In this document: piece after piece, positions 35,199 to 48,182 of the stretch | Numbering within the stretch: the stretch's first letter is position 1 | Layout: each line of letters opens with the position of its first letter | Assembly (NCBI GenBank): GCA_003024785.1 | Contig: PUQB01000065.1 | Location: 139,501-203,500 of the forward strand | Direction: 5' to 3' | DNA from: Selaginella tamariscina | Lineage: Eukaryota; Streptophyta; Lycopodiopsida; Selaginellales; Selaginellaceae | DNA length: 64,000 bases | The notes under the pieces: generated by a model | Database searches by the model: none | The model's input: the letters and a program-made list of their open reading frames with translations, nothing else | What the model was told of the DNA's origin: nothing | Made by a program: the position numbers and the translations under genes

Positions 35199-35355
35199 CA
35201 GGAATTAGGGCTTTGAAGTAAGGGATTCTTGAGCGTTTCTTTCTGTGTGAGACAGCATCATTTTGGTAAGCCTAATTAGAGGAAGATTGTAAATAAATTG
35301 ATAATGTTGTATATCTGATCTGACTAGATTTTAGACACTACATAAAGATTCTGCA

Positions 35356-36432
35356 ATGGAGTGTCAAGATATGATACACTTGATAATCAGCAAAGGGGTT
35401 ACAAGAAGGGATCTAGCGCGCTTTCAGGCAATCTCTCGTACATGGGCAAAGTGCTGTAGAGAAGCTATCAAATCTTTAGGTCAATCCTACTTGGTGGGAA
35501 CATACGATTCACACCGATGTATACGAATGTTCAACCTCAGGACTGGTGAAGTTCATCCATTAAAGCTATCGCCATCCTTGACATCTTATCTTGGTAATTA
35601 CTGGATTAGGCTGCTCGACAGCTGTGAAGGCTTGGTTTTGATTGCTTTGCAACAGGAAAATTACTCCTGTCGCCTTGCAGTTGGTAACCCATGCATCAAC
35701 CAATGGAAGCTCTTGCCAAAATTCATGTTTATAAGACATGGTACTATATCCAGAGAGAATGACACACTTGTCATCACTGCTATGTGTTGCTGCGGTCCCC
35801 TTATACGAATACAATCTTAAGAACGATTCATGGTGTGACTGAAAACGTAGACCAGAGTACTGTTGGTGGAGAGGTGATTACTATAGCTGGTTTTATGGGA
35901 ACCCCTGCATATACGATGAGCTTTTTGTTCGCTGGGTTCCACTGCAGCGTTGCATTAACGTTGTCCAGTGGTTTACTGTGGAGTCCAATGGGAGGTTTTT
36001 ATGTATGTACTTGCAAGGGACCGGCGATTGAGGACGTTTGAGGTGGTTAACAAGAACGTGGTAGAGGTGAACGTGGTAGAAGTGGTTAACAAGATACTGT
36101 CAAAAATTGATGTATACGGGTCAATGTCTTGGATGGTTGGGAGTGGAGACAAGCTATTTTGGAAGGAAGAAGGACTGGATAACGTGGTATGCTATTCAAC
36201 CTTGGATAACTCCTCGGTGACTATTGATGTAACCGACCGCGGGTTCCATTCTCCGTTCGCTATATACTGATGACGGTGGTGTTGCATTTAGCCGCTTTAT
36301 GCAACGTAATTGGGAAAGCAAGACGTTTGGACAATGAAACGTGGGATGCTAGCCTTTTCACTCCAGCAAGTTCATGTATGTGTCTGTGTTGTGTATGTGG
36401 GTGTGCTGTATACTTCCTTTTGTAAAAATATG
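35356..36432 (+). pseudogene. F-box gene A, copy 2 (frame broken)
   Basis: The N-terminal 150 residues are intact in one frame and include the whole F-box, the CEGLVLIALQ segment and AVGNPCINQWKLLP. An extra base near 35799 (cggtcccctt) and small gaps near 35834 and 35854 then shift the frame. The C-terminal region is open again at 35968-36270 and carries WMVGSGDKLFWKEEG and YSTLDNSSVTIDVTDRGF, which shows what the end of copy 1 should look like. It could be a truncated gene or a sequencing artefact of an intact one. Confidence 0.75.
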
Positions 36433-36866
36433 GTAACACGAAGCTCATCTTAAATGCAGAGGTACTCGTGAATCAAACTGCCTACATCTGCACTATCACA
36501 ATACCATGAATCGTTCTTAACATTATACTATTCGTATAAGGAACCCCTGCTATCCATCACATTCTCTCTCCATGCTCTATATTCAGTGCTATCCATGGCA
36601 TTCTTCTGGATATAGTACCATGCTCTATATTCAGGAATTTTGGCAAGACCTTCCATTATGGGTTATCAATCGCTAGGCGCCGTTCCTGTATATCATATCC
36701 ATTTCAAATAAATAAAAATAAAAACAAGCCTTAACAACTGTCTACAGTCTAATCCAGTAATCACCAAGATCAAATGTTGATAACTCTAATGAATGAACTT
36801 TACAAGTCCTGAGGTTTACATTGTGGAATATCTACCCCTACCAAGCAGGATTTATCTAAAGCTTTA
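36430..36866 (-). pseudogene. Antisense F-box remnant downstream of A, unit 2
   Basis: Counterpart of 11082-11538, in the same inverted order of landmarks. It ends earlier because about 20 bp near gcttctctgaaa are missing. Confidence 0.85.
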
Positions 36867-36930
36867 ATAACAGATGTGATAATCAGTAAAGGGGTTGCAA
36901 TAAGGAACTAGTACGCGTTTAGGCTATCTC
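36866..36930 (+). pseudogene. Short sense F-box remnant, unit 2
   Basis: Counterpart of 11540-11615, beginning at agatgtgataatcag. Confidence 0.7.
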
Positions 36931-37180
36931 CATCACTATGGATTGTAGACCTGCAAGTCAGATCATGCAAAGTAAAACAATGAAAGTACCTCATACCAGT
37001 GTTATGGGAGAATAAATTTGCATGTTTCTGTAGAGGTTGGTTAACGCGTTTGTAAAACACGTGACATTGAAGAGACGTTAATAAATGAGGAGTTTATCTA
37101 GTTTTTATTAGTTTATTTTATTTTATTTTATTTTATTTAATTTTAAATATGTAATTTAAATATTTTAAAATCCCAACATT
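36931..37180. other. AT-rich spacer, unit 2
   Basis: A short remainder of the spacer. The ~300-bp piece with the minus-strand ORF found in units 1, 3 and 4 is absent, with the join at about 37183. Confidence 0.65.
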
Positions 37181-37182
37181 TT

Positions 37183-37372
37183 GTCCTTTTACATGTCACA
37201 TTTAATGTGTGACATGTTATTTAACTTTTTATAAACTTTAAATTTATTTAGCATATAATTTAAGTTTTAGATTAAATTACATAATAAATTTAAATATTAA
37301 AAAATAATTAAGGATTTAAACTTAAATTAATGTATAACTGGCACATTATTATCCAAAGACCTTATTGGGGGA
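37183..37372. mobile_element. MITE-like element, unit 2
   Basis: Same palindrome-headed AT-rich element as at 12170 (palindrome 37191-37217). Confidence 0.35.
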
Positions 37373-37374
37373 CC

Positions 37375-37560
37375 AGCATGACCTTTTTTCAGAGTGTCGA
37401 TTGGTGAGCTTTTGAGTGCCCAGTTTTCCTTTAAACAAGAATGTCCGATGGACACGTGGGCACGGAAAATGATAGAATATTATCAAAATATACTTTGATT
37501 CGCGTGCATGTATAAGCGTGCGTACACGTGCGTGTGTGCCTTGCATATATAATGCAGGAA
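37375..37560 (+). promoter_or_regulatory. Promoter of F-box B, unit 2
   Basis: The module gagtgtcgattggtgag is followed by an ABRE-like acacgtggg (about 37453), a G-box CACGTG (37525-37530) and CATATATAAT (37544-37553). Confidence 0.7.
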
Positions 37561-37728
37561 TTAGGGCTTTGAAGTAAGGGGATTCTCGAGCGTTTCTGTG
37601 CGAGACATCATCGTTTTGGTAAGATTAACTAGAGGAAGATTGTAAATAAATTGAGTAATGTCATCTTGCTTTTGTACTTATGTATATCTGATCTGACTAG
37701 ATTGAAGACACTACATAAGGATCCTGCA

Positions 37729-38755
37729 ATGGAGTGTCAAGATATGATACACTTGATAATCAGCAAAGGGATTACAAGAAGGGATCTAGCGCGCTTTCAG
37801 GCAATCTCTCGTACATGGGCAAAGTGCTGTAGAGAAGCTATCAAATCTTTAGATAAATCCTATTTGGTGGGGGTAAATGGTTCACACCAATGTATACAAA
37901 TGGTCAACCTCAGGACTGCTGAAGTTCATCCATTAAAGCTATCGCCATCCTTGACATCTTATCTTGGTGATTACTGGATTAGCTGCTCGACAGCTGTGAA
38001 GGTTTGGTTTTGATCTTTTTGCAAGGGAAAGATGACTTCGGTCGCCTTGCAGTTGGTAACCCATGCATCAACCAATGGAAGCTCTTGCCAAAATTCATGT
38101 TTGTAAGACATGGTACTATATCCAGAGAGAATGACACACTTGTCATCACTGCTATGTGTCGCTGCGGTTCCTTGTACGAATACAATGTTAAGAACGATTC
38201 ATGGTACTGTGTGACTGAAAAGGTACGCCAGACTGATATTTACTGTTGGTGGAGAGGTGATTACTACAGCTGGTTTGATGGAAACCCCTGCATATACGAT
38301 GAGCTTCGGGTTAAATGGGTTCCACTGCAGAATTGTAGAATTAAGGTTTCCCGGTGGTTTACTGTGGAGTCAAATGGGAGATTTTATATATATGTAATTG
38401 CAGAGGACCAATTGAGGACGTTTGAGGTGGTTAACAAGAAGGTGGTGGAGGTGGTTAACGAGATACTGTCAGAAATGAATGTACGTTGGTTGTGTTGGAT
38501 GGTTGGGAGTGGAGAGAAGCTATTTTGGAAGAGACCACTGACTAAAGTGATGGTCTGTTATTCAACCTTGGATAACTCCTCCGTGACTATTGATGTAACC
38601 CACACTGCTTTCCTGTTTCCGGTTCACTATACTGACGACCGGTGGTGTTGCATTTATCCGCTTTATACAACGTAATTGGGAAAGCAAGAGGTTTTGGACA
38701 ATGAAAGCGTGAGATTGCTCGCCTGTTTAGTTGTCTAGCCACGTGCCTGTGCTAG
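37729..38755 (+). pseudogene. F-box gene B, copy 2 (three one-base indels)
   Basis: It spans 1027 bases against an expected 1026. A base is missing near 37982 (attagctgctcg for attaggctgctcg), one is extra near 38640 (gacgaccgg) and one near 38707. Between these the frame is open, with 38004-38675 giving 223 aa. It shows the complete B C-terminus missing from copy 1 (WKRPLTKVMVCYSTLDNSS). Apart from these indels it is almost identical to copy 4. The low number of substitutions argues that the gene was intact recently or that the indels are consensus errors. Confidence 0.78.
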
Positions 38756-39335
38756 CCACCAAATGATTCATATTAATGAAGAGGTGCTTTCACTCCATCA
38801 AAGTGTGTGTATATGTGTGTACATTTGTGTGGGTGTGCTGTATTATACTTCATTTCGTATATAATATAGTGTTTTATTTTCATTGATTCATATTGCCATC
38901 GTTGTTGATGCTTAATATGTATATATATACATTTTAAACTCTGACGTAGAGAGTGAGCACCAAGAGGGTTACGTGTGACATGTGTGGAGCTGTAATTTGT
39001 TATATATATATATACACAGAATCTTGCATCATACAGTACGATGATATGTGTGTGCAATCGTTGCCGTGTGCAACAAATAGTTTAGAACTAGTTTAGTAAA
39101 AACTTTATATCCGGTATATGATGTGACACGCGGGTGCGTGTATGCACGTAGCTAATCAGAATGAAAGTAGTATCAGATGAACATAAAAAAAACTTTACTA
39201 TACGCAGTGAGAAATGTTTTTCTTTAATTTATTATAATAATAGAAGTCGTATACTTAAAAATTGAAATAGCTTAGCCTAATTAGGGTGTATATATATGGA
39301 ACTAAAGGTCAAAGCTTATTGCACATCAACTAATC
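38756..39335. other. 3' flank of F-box B, unit 2
   Basis: Probable 3'UTR and downstream DNA with TG and TA repeats. There is no further gene. This segment is what the unit 1 deletion removed. Confidence 0.6.
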
Positions 39336-39372
39336 AAGAATGTGGTAGAGATGCCATCTCTACCACATTCTT
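39336..39372. repeat. 37-bp near-perfect palindrome behind F-box B, unit 2
   Basis: Two 18-bp arms (aagaatgtggtagagatg and its exact reverse complement) with one base between them. The arm sequence resembles F-box coding sequence (aacaagaacgtggtagagg in A), so the palindrome marks a sense/antisense join of F-box DNA. Confidence 0.92.
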
Positions 39373-39565
39373 GTTAACCACCTCAATAGGTGATCATGCA
39401 GGCACACCCATTAACACGTAGCTCATCTTATATGTAGAGGTACACGTGAAACAAACTGCCTACATCTGTACTAACACAATACCATGAATAGTCCCTAACA
39501 TTGTATTCGTTTAAGGAACCCTTACTATCCATCACAAGTGTGTCAGTATCGTAATTTTGACAATA
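39373..39565 (-). pseudogene. Antisense F-box remnant downstream of B, unit 2
   Basis: The reverse complement gives gttccttaaacgaatacaa, aatgttagggactattcatgg and gaggtggttaacaagaatg, in coding order. Related to the remnant behind A. Confidence 0.8.
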
Positions 39566-40160
39566 CCTTCTATTGGTTAATGCATGCATTTATCACAAGA
39601 GTCCCGCACTTGAAACTACATCAACTACCCATGTACGTGTATATTTCAACATAATATTTTTATGTATACTAAATGTTTGAGTTGTGCTGGAGAGAATAAT
39701 TGAAGAACTGCAGTCCAAAATGGGTGTCTTTTTAACTATATATTGTTGTTGTCATCCGTATTTTACATAACAATTATTTTATTAATCATAATTAATTTTA
39801 AAATAAATATCTTAAATATGTTTATAGCTTAAGGTGTATTTTATATATATTCCAGTAGTCATCAAATGCATTTCAAGTAACAGATAAACATTTACAATAC
39901 CTTATCTCGTACATTTGCATTTCAGCATTTGAACTACATAATTTTATAGTTGTCTTTTCTTCTCATTATAATAGTAATAACCTGCAACTCCATGGTTATT
40001 TCTTTTTTTTATTATAGTGGTCATATAGGTTATTCTTGTCATTTCTTATATCAATAAGTTACACTTATATTTTCTTTACATAAACTTTCAGCACTTTACC
40101 AAATTTTATCTCTTGAACCTTTAGTGACATGTACCTCACCCACATCATTAATCAAGAGCT
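39566..40160. other. AT-rich spacer, end of unit 2
   Basis: No gene. Nearly identical to 62850-63441. Confidence 0.6.
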
Positions 40161-40310
40161 AAACATGAGGTAAATTAATTACCAATAATATATTTAAAAT
40201 CTTAGTGTTCTATTATCAATACAATGTTTTTACTACATTACGCGTGTGATATATAATTGTAGTCCCTGGTATTAATTACCCCTTTAGTTCTATACCCTAA
40301 TACTTTAAAG
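40161..40310. other. Remnant of the AT-rich block, unit 3
   Basis: Only the first ~150 bp of the block remain before the deletion junction tactttaaag|ctcaac. Confidence 0.85.
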
Positions 40311-42100
40311 CTCAACGACACTCGATGCTAATAATTGGAAGCATAGTGATATTTTACAAAATTCTATATAGTCGGTGTATAGGAAAATTTGGACCATCAC
40401 CTTGATAGCCTTGGTATGCATGTAGTGAACTAGTCTTCTACTTGTATTTATACGTTTTATTTCACTTTATTATTTCCCTTTTTTATCTTTTATTACATGG
40501 TTAAATTAGTCAAAAATTATTATGCTAATGCATATAATTAATGCTTGCTTTGACTAAGCACTTCTTTTTGTCTTCTTTTATGCACTTCCTTATCACCTTT
40601 TCAAGTCAAAGTTAAGTCACCTTCTTCCATAACTCTTCACCATTCATGGGTCAAATCAACCTTCTTCCATAACCCTCACCATTTATGGGTCAAACCCACC
40701 TTCTTCCATAACCCCTACCATTATTCTTATGTAACCCCCATTTTACACCCTCTCTTACACCCATACCCTACCCTACATGTATTCTTTATATTATTTTGGG
40801 TATATAAAGAACCAATACTCAAGGGTTTTAGATATAAACATAAGGATATAAATTCTTTTCTTTTCTTACTTTTAAATAGGTGTGATAACATTATTTTGTG
40901 TGTGTTCTTATGATGAAATATAAAAATTAGCTAATATATCTTTTGTGTCATGAATTTCATCTCATGTTTTCCCTTTCTTTTTTTTTTAAATTTTTATTCA
41001 AGTGTGTGATCATTAGTAAGGACTAATACAATGCACTATCACTAAAGCCATTAAATCTCGAACATATGAGTCCCCGAATGATTTTCCTTCGACATATTTT
41101 TGACGCAGTGAGCATGGAATGCTAATGTGTGTTGTTTATGAATTGTAATGGTAAATCAAGTGTAATGTCAATGGAAAGTGAAAACTTAAGTTGTTGGTGC
41201 TTTTTGAGTGTGTTCAAGATCTCAAAAGGGGATTTGACACTTTTGAGATAAAGCACGTTCCTCGAAAAGAGAATCTAGAGATTGACGAGCTTACACAAAA
41301 AGGGCATTACCTCGTCAGAGTGACGTCTCTTCATTCACTTGTAATCAGTAAAACTTTTGTCATTTTTACACTTGTAAAGATAGTGTCTATTCCAGTATAT
41401 CATGGTTTGCAAAATGAGGAAATTGATATTTACATTCATTTAAGCGAGCATGCATTTCGAATAGAGATAAAAGTTCTACCACTTGGGCAAAACTTCTACC
41501 ATGTTTTTTGGAGGATGAAGCATTGAAGTGGTTTGAGCGTCAGACTAGTGATGTTAAGGCTAATTGGGAGACGGTGAGTGAGGCTTTTCTAAGAAAGTAT
41601 GGAAAGCTAGAGACATTGGATGAGATCATGAAGCAATTGAATCAATTAAGGCAAAGTGAAAAAGAGAGTGTGAAGGCATTCAATGAGCGTGTGTTGGAGC
41701 TCCAATGTAAGCTACGAAGCGGTTTGGGAGTGGAGGCTTCCAAAGGACTGGAGGATGCATCTAAGAATCCAAGCCGGTTGTCGAGATAGATGCGTCGGTG
41801 TTCAACAAGTTTGTTATTGGATTGAAGTCGGTATTGTGCCAGAAGGTAAAGAACAAAGAGCTTAATAACTTGCAAGAAGTTGTAAAGATTGCTATGAAAA
41901 AGGAGGCACTTCTCATGGATCCTAATGAAGGCTCAATCTCAACGGTAGCACCACAATGATGCGCTATCACTAAACCATCAAGTCCCGAACATATGAGTCT
42001 GGATTGATTTTTCTTTGACATCGGCTGCTCCTCATACTGCAAGCGAGATTAGTGAAGCAATAACATGTCCCTCCCAAAAACGAAAATTTCAAGGGATATG
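40311..42100 (+). mobile_element. Fossil LTR-retroelement pieces, unit 3
   Basis: A leader with TATA-like tatataaag near 40800, a shortened RNase H end (about 41150-41340) and a gag-type part (about 41360-42100). Broken in several places, and less complete than unit 1 or 2. Confidence 0.7.
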
Positions 42101-44180
42101 GGTGTGCGAGGGAGAGCATGCTACTTTGACTTGCTGAAGTATATGGGTATGAATAAGTTTCCTACAACTGCAATAGTCTCTAATGTATTGTTTGTTCTGG
42201 GAACATAGTGAACTTGCTGGAGTTGTCAATCTTTAACATCATGCATTTGTTGTGCCCAAATGTTCTGAAATTGTGCAACGAATACACATTTGGACAAATA
42301 CTACAGGTATGCAAGAGTGAGTCCGAACTATTCAAAAGGCGTATGGACATCCTATTGCAACATTGCATGAACTACATGAAGCGTGGTTGTCACCCTGACC
42401 ATCCATTAAGTCGACTTAGGTTCTGGCGGGCTCAAGAGCACCAACATTTCGTGCAATTGTACCAAACCTATGTTATGGATGGGCTTGTCGACAATGAGCA
42501 TTTCATAATTTGCAACATGTTGACTGAGATTACTAGAGTTCTGTTCAATTGGAGCCAAACAAATGGGTGGACAAAAGACACATTGAAATGCATATGTGAA
42601 TTGTGCAACACAGTTGAGGTCCTTTGGTTCCAAAAGTTTGCCCACACCAATTTGTGCTATTGCATCCATTTGGCCGCAGGCACATTGTTGACAACATTTT
42701 CATGTTTGGTTCTTCAATGAACACATGGTGCTACAACTATGAATTTGATTTCAAGGTTCTGATGCCATTGACACAAACAACATTAGTAGGAGATGACTTA
42801 CACAAAAGCCCATCTAAGGTCCATACTCTTTATTTTAACAGCTGGTTTGTCTTTACTAATGTGGTGGTTAGAGCAAGGCTTTCTTTACAACGATCAAAGA
42901 ACATGTTGGAACGAGATCAATTGCTTCCACCCCAACGGTTGACATTTACACTCAATTAGAATTTTGTGAAAACATCATCCGTCAATGTTGGACAAGGTAC
43001 TGTGAAGAACAGCATAGTTGTGGTGAAATTAGAAGAGTTAGCACTTGAGCTATGGAGAAATTGCATGGACATGGGATCTATGAACTGGAGGAAATGCATT
43101 CTGGAGACAATGGTGCTTGTCCACATGTAGAGTGGGCAATGAATCAACCAGTTACAGGTCGCACTGTAGCACGCCTTGTAGGAATTGGTTTTGAAATGTC
43201 CAATATATACAACCAACAATGCTTTGCATTTTGTATTAAAGGCGCTGCAAAAGTACAATGGTGACATGGGACCCAAATAATCAGGCATGTTCATTTACAA
43301 ACTTCAAACTTTTTTTTTACATCAAGCTATGTTGACGCAGGTGAAGTTTGTTATGCTCAGCTAAGGGAAATATTTTTCATTGACTATAACGGTCAAGTAT
43401 ATGTGTTATTTTCAGCAGACTTTAGAACATAAGCATTTAAGTTTACTATCAGATTTGAAATTCATTTCTGGTTTCCATGTGCAGATACCACTGTGTTGAT
43501 CATCGTTCTCACCCTACTATTCACGAAGCTAGTAGAATGCATGTTTTAGCTCCAGGTCGCTATCCATTTGACTCGACCTACATTTTATTGGTCGAAGACA
43601 TTCTAAGGGAGGTATATATAGTACCACATACGGACCTAGGCATGGCAAACAAAGGCTTCTACATTGCTATTGAAGTACTCGCAAGCTCGTTTTCCAACAT
43701 ATCTATAGACTAGGGCCAACAGAAATCGTGTGTGGATTGAAGCAGGTGATATTGTGGAGATACTTAGAAAGGCAGGGGTCAAAGTTGTGCATGTTCAATC
43801 AAGCAACGCTGACACCCGCACAATGAATGTGTAGTGGTTGATCCAGCAACATACTGCAAACGATGAGGAGCAGTTAGTACCAGATGTTTTGCATAACAAT
43901 TCGAAACAAAAGTGGACACATGTAGAATAGTTTGTGTTTTGTGACAAACATGTAGTAGAGAACGCATTTGTTATTGTTGAACTTGATGATGTGGTAGAGC
44001 TACACAAACAGGCTGGATGTGGTTTGCTCTTTTGTGCGAAGGCGGAAGATCCTAGAGTTAAGCTGCTTGAAGTTGATACGTTGGATTGTACAAAATAGCC
44101 AACACAAACCCCATGTTAGTGGTCTTAGATTGTTTGCAAGAGGAGAGTGCAGGTCACAAGCAACCCTGAAGGTGCTTTGC
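42101..44180 (+). pseudogene. CACTA/TNP2-like transposase fossil, unit 3
   Basis: The best pieces are 42208-42720 (170 aa) and 43477-43713 (78 aa), with a third at 43052-43264 (70 aa, WAMNQPVTGRTVARLVGIGF). Frame breaks fall at different points from those in units 1 and 2, as expected for a gene already free of selection when it was duplicated. Confidence 0.45.
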
Positions 44181-44289
44181 TATATTTTGTAATAAAAAGT
44201 GACTTAAGTAAAAAAACCATAACAAAACCTCGTAGCAACCAATATCAACTTCAGAACTGATTTGCAATTAATGCCACAATCGTATATTT

Positions 44290-44815
44290 GTCTCTGCCGT
44301 CTAACCATATTAGTGTTCGAAGCCATTTTAATTTCTCACAATATTAACCCACTTTGACATCCAAAGCCATTATGTAAAACATCCTTTGATGCCAAAAGCT
44401 GCTACACTTTCAGAAGCCATGGATTTTGGCTCGTTGTGTACCTAATCAGGTGTTCACTAAGATCAGATGTCAAGGATGGCGGTAGCTGTAGTGGATAAAT
44501 CTTGACGTTGAGCTGTTCTGAATTATTTACCCCCACCTAGTAAGATTTATCTAAAGCTTTGATGGCTTCTCTACAGCACTTTGCCCACATATGAGAGATT
44601 GCCTACATACGAGAGATTGCCTAAAAGTGTGCTAGATCCCTTCTTGTAACCCCTTTACAAATTATCAAGTTTATCATATCTTGACACTCCATCGCAGAAC
44701 CATTATCCATATGTATCTAGTTAGATCAGATATACATAAGTACAAAAGCAAGATGACATTGCCCAATATTATTAATTTATTTACAATCTTCCTCTAGTTG
44801 GATCTGTGTTGTATG
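44290..44815 (-). pseudogene. Antisense F-box remnant upstream of A, unit 3
   Basis: Counterpart of 33290-33860, with the same inverted leader, start region and gagattgcctacat repeat. Confidence 0.85.
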
Positions 44816-45175
44816 AAGCTTACCGCAGTTTACATGTGCCCTCACCCTTCTGAAGTCACATGTAACATTTTACTTTCTGTGAGGTCTTTACAGAATTTTA
44901 ACTTCGCCTTCGTGAGGTTCTTAACGGCAAGATTGTAATTAAATTTAGATTTATTTAAAATCCCTCACCTTGAGAGGATAAGAATATGCCATTTCCTTAT
45001 TGCATGTTTTAAATAAAGATTTTTAAATATATTAAAATAAATAGTTAAATTTTTTAAGTTTATTTATTTTATAAAAGAATTTTATATAAATGAAAAGCCT
45101 ACAATTCTAATTTATATTTATTTTATTTTAAAAATAAAATTTATTAAATTTAAATTAATATCACAATATAAACAG
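44816..45175. other. AT-rich linker, unit 3
   Basis: Same composition and short repeats as the linkers of units 1 and 2. No gene. Confidence 0.6.
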
Positions 45176-45179
45176 GTCA

Positions 45180-46135
45180 TGTGTCCCCTCACAAGAATCA
45201 AAGTATATTATAATAATATTCTATCATTTTCCGCTTGATCAGAGTGTCGATCGCTGAGCCTAGCTCCACCCGCGCGTGAAGATTAACAATTGTTCCGGCA
45301 TCCTCTCACAAGAAGATTGAATAAGAATGTACTAGTGGGCACGGCGTCTGCTACGATACCCCAGGTGCGTCTTACACACTGAAGTGGACCGTCCACAACG
45401 AGTGGACTCATCTTTGTCTCCGTTTACCAGCAATTTCTGCATTTTCTCTATGTTGATGAGCTCGTAAAGCGAGAGTTTACGCGGATGCAATTCGAGGTCT
45501 GGACAAGCCCGTAAAACAGATTGAAGCAGGAAGTTCAAGGCAGAGAAAAATGATTACTAAGATGGGGTTCTTTCAAGGCGAGGAAATCCATGCGCAAGGG
45601 AGATGAGGATCTACCTGTTAATATAATATTTGTGTCTGGCCCAGGTGTGTGAGAGAGAGAGAGGACATAACAAGACAATACCAGACAATATCTCTCTCTC
45701 AATGTTATGTCCGATTTCTTCCCTTGTGCAGCAGAAACCCCATCGCCCCCCGCAATTTCTTTCTTCCCAGAAGGCTTGGAAGAACCCCTATTCTTGGTAA
45801 TCCCTTTGTCCGCCTCGATCTTCCTGCTTCAATCTGCTTTACGGCGATTCGCATCCGCACGGCCCTGCGCACACCTCAGCGAAGCTGCCATAGCTAGCGG
45901 CCTTGTTCGAGGAGCATGACAGTGTCGATTGGGGAGCCTTTGAGTGCGCGATCAAACCGCCGCACGTGAAGATCAACAATTGTTCTGTTCTTTCTCCCAA
46001 GAAGATTAGGGTTCTTCCACACGTGGGCACGAAAAATGATAGAATATTATCAAAATATACTTTGATTCTTGTAATAGAATCGTGCGTGCGTCCGTGCGTG
46101 CGTGCACGTGCGTGTATGCCTTGCATATATAATGC
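45180..46135 (+). promoter_or_regulatory. Nested inverted-repeat promoter cassette of F-box A, unit 3
   Basis: Outer arms, inverted duplication and two promoter modules are present, but the left arm of the inner 21-nt pair is largely deleted and the first module is shortened. G-box CACGTG at 46105-46110, CATATATAAT at 46124-46133. A gtgcgtgc microsatellite lies just upstream (46082-46104). Confidence 0.7.
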
Positions 46136-46288
46136 AGGAATTAGGGCTTTGAAGTAAGGGGATTCTTGAGCGTTTCTTTCTGTGTGAGACAGCATCATTT
46201 TGGTAAGCCTAATTAGAGGAAGATTTATAAATTGATAATGTGTATATCTTGATCTGACTAGTTTTAGACACTACATAAAGATTCTGCA

Positions 46289-47389
46289 ATGGAGTGTCAA
46301 GATATGATACACTTGATAATCAGCAAAGGGGTTACAAGAAGGGATCTAGCGCGCTTTCAGGCAATCTCTCGTACATAGGCATGGGCAAAGTGCTGTAGAG
46401 AAGCTATCAAATCTTTAGGTCAATCCTACTTGGTGGGAACATACGATTCACACCGATGTATACGAATGTTCAACCTCAGGACTGGTGAAGTTCATCCATT
46501 AAAGCTATCGCCATCCTTGACATCTTATCTTGGTAATTACTGGATTAGGCTGCTCGACAGCTGTGAAGGCTTGGTTTTGATTGCTTTGCAACAGGAAAAT
46601 TACTCCTGTCGCCTTGCAGTTGGTAACCCATGCATCAACCAATGGAAGCTCTTGCCAAAATTCATGTTTATAAGACATGGTACTATATCCAGAGAGAATG
46701 ACACACTTGTCATCACTGCTATGTGTTGCAGCGGTCCCCTTATAACGAATACATCTTAAGAACGATTCATGGTACCGTGTGACTGAAAACGTAGACCAGA
46801 CTGAGTACTGTTGGTGGAGAGGTGATTACTATAGCTGGTTTTATGGGAACCCCTGCATATACGATGAGCTTTTTGTTCGCTGGGTTCCACTGCAGCGTTG
46901 CAACATTAACGTTGTCCAGTGGTTTACTGTGGAGTCCAATGGGAGGTTTTTTATGTATGTACTTGCAAGGGACCGGCGATTGAGGACGTTTGAGGTGGTT
47001 AACAAGAACGTGGTAGAGGTGAACGTGGTAGAAGTGGTTAACAAGATACTGTCAAAAATTGATGTATACGGTCAATGTCTTGGATGGTTGGGAGTGGAGA
47101 CAAGCTATTTTGGAAGGAAGAAGGACTGGATAACGTGGTATGCTATTCATCCTTGGATAACTCCTCGGTGACTATTGATGTAACCGACCGCGGGTTCCAT
47201 TCTCCGGTTCGCTATACTGATGACGGTGGTGTTGCATTTAGCCGCTTTATGCAACGTAATTGGGAAAGCAAGACGTTTTGGACAATGAAACGTGGGATTG
47301 CTAGCCTTTTCACTCCAGCAAAGTTCATGTATGTGTCTGTGTTGTGTATGTGGGTGTGCTGTATACTTCCTTTTCTAAAAATATGGTAA
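46289..47389 (+). pseudogene. F-box gene A, copy 3 (frame broken)
   Basis: A 6-base insertion in the F-box puts a TAG at 46376-46378 (after SRT). The downstream frame from 46430 is open to 46759, and an indel cluster near 46737-46755 precedes the next open part (46779-47171). A missing base near 47070 moves the end into the frame 47075-47389. That last frame shows the A-type C-terminus: RNWESKTFWTMKRG, then a hydrophobic tail ending LPFLKIW, unlike the short B tail (CLATCLC). Without the insertion and indels it would be about 360 aa. Confidence 0.75.
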
Positions 47390-47826
47390 CACGAAGCTCA
47401 TCTTAAATGCAGAGGTACTCGTGAATCAAACTGCCTACATCTGCACTATCACAATACCATGAATCGTTCTTAACATTATACTATTCGTATAAGGAACCCC
47501 TGCTATCCATCACATTCTCTCTCCATGCTCTATATTCAGTGCTATCCATGGCATTCTCTCTGGATATAGTACCATGCTCTATATTCAGGAATTTTGGCAA
47601 GACCTTCCATTATGGGTTATCAATCGCTAGGCGACCGTTCCTGTATATCACATCCATTTCAAATAAATAAAAAAAAACAAGCCTTAACAACTGTCTAGCA
47701 GTTTAATCCAGTAATCACCAAGATCAAATGTTGGTAACTCTAATGAATGAACTTTACAAGTCCTGAGGTTGTATACATTGTGGAATATCTACCCCTACCA
47801 AGCAGGATTTATCTAAAGCTTTAATA
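47390..47826 (-). pseudogene. Antisense F-box remnant downstream of A, unit 3
   Basis: Counterpart of 11082-11538, with the sense fragment (47827-47900) following directly. Confidence 0.85.
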
Positions 47827-47900
47827 ACAGATGTGATAATCAGTAAAGGGGTTGCAATAAGGAATCTAGTACGCGTTTAGGCTATCTCCATCACTATGGA
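47827..47900 (+). pseudogene. Short sense F-box remnant, unit 3
   Basis: Matches the F-box start region in sense orientation (gataatcagtaaaggggtt). Confidence 0.7.
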
Positions 47901-48182
47901 TTGTAGACCTGCAAGTCAGATCATGCAAAGTAAAAACAATGAAAGAGTACCTCATACCAGTGTTATGGGAGAATAAATTTGCATGTTTTGTAGATGTTGG
48001 TTAACGCGTTTGTAAAACACGTGACATTGAAGAGACGTTAAATATGAGGAGTTTATCTAGTTTTTATTAGTTTATTTTATTTTATTTTATTTTAAATATG
48101 TAATTTAAATATTTTAAAATCCCAACATTTTAATATTTAAATACATTAAAATATTTATTTATTTTATTTTATTTTTGTGTTG
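47901..48182. other. AT-rich spacer, unit 3
   Basis: Includes ttttattttattttatttt runs. No gene. Confidence 0.6.

Larger units (their letters stand above)
14354..40160. repeat. Tandem array unit 2 (25.8 kb, carrying two insertions)
   Basis: Second copy of the unit. Subtracting the 3.1-kb CACTA-like element and the 8.35-kb LTR element with their target duplications leaves about 14.34 kb, almost the length of unit 1. It lacks a ~300-bp piece around 37180 that units 1, 3 and 4 keep. Confidence 0.93.
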
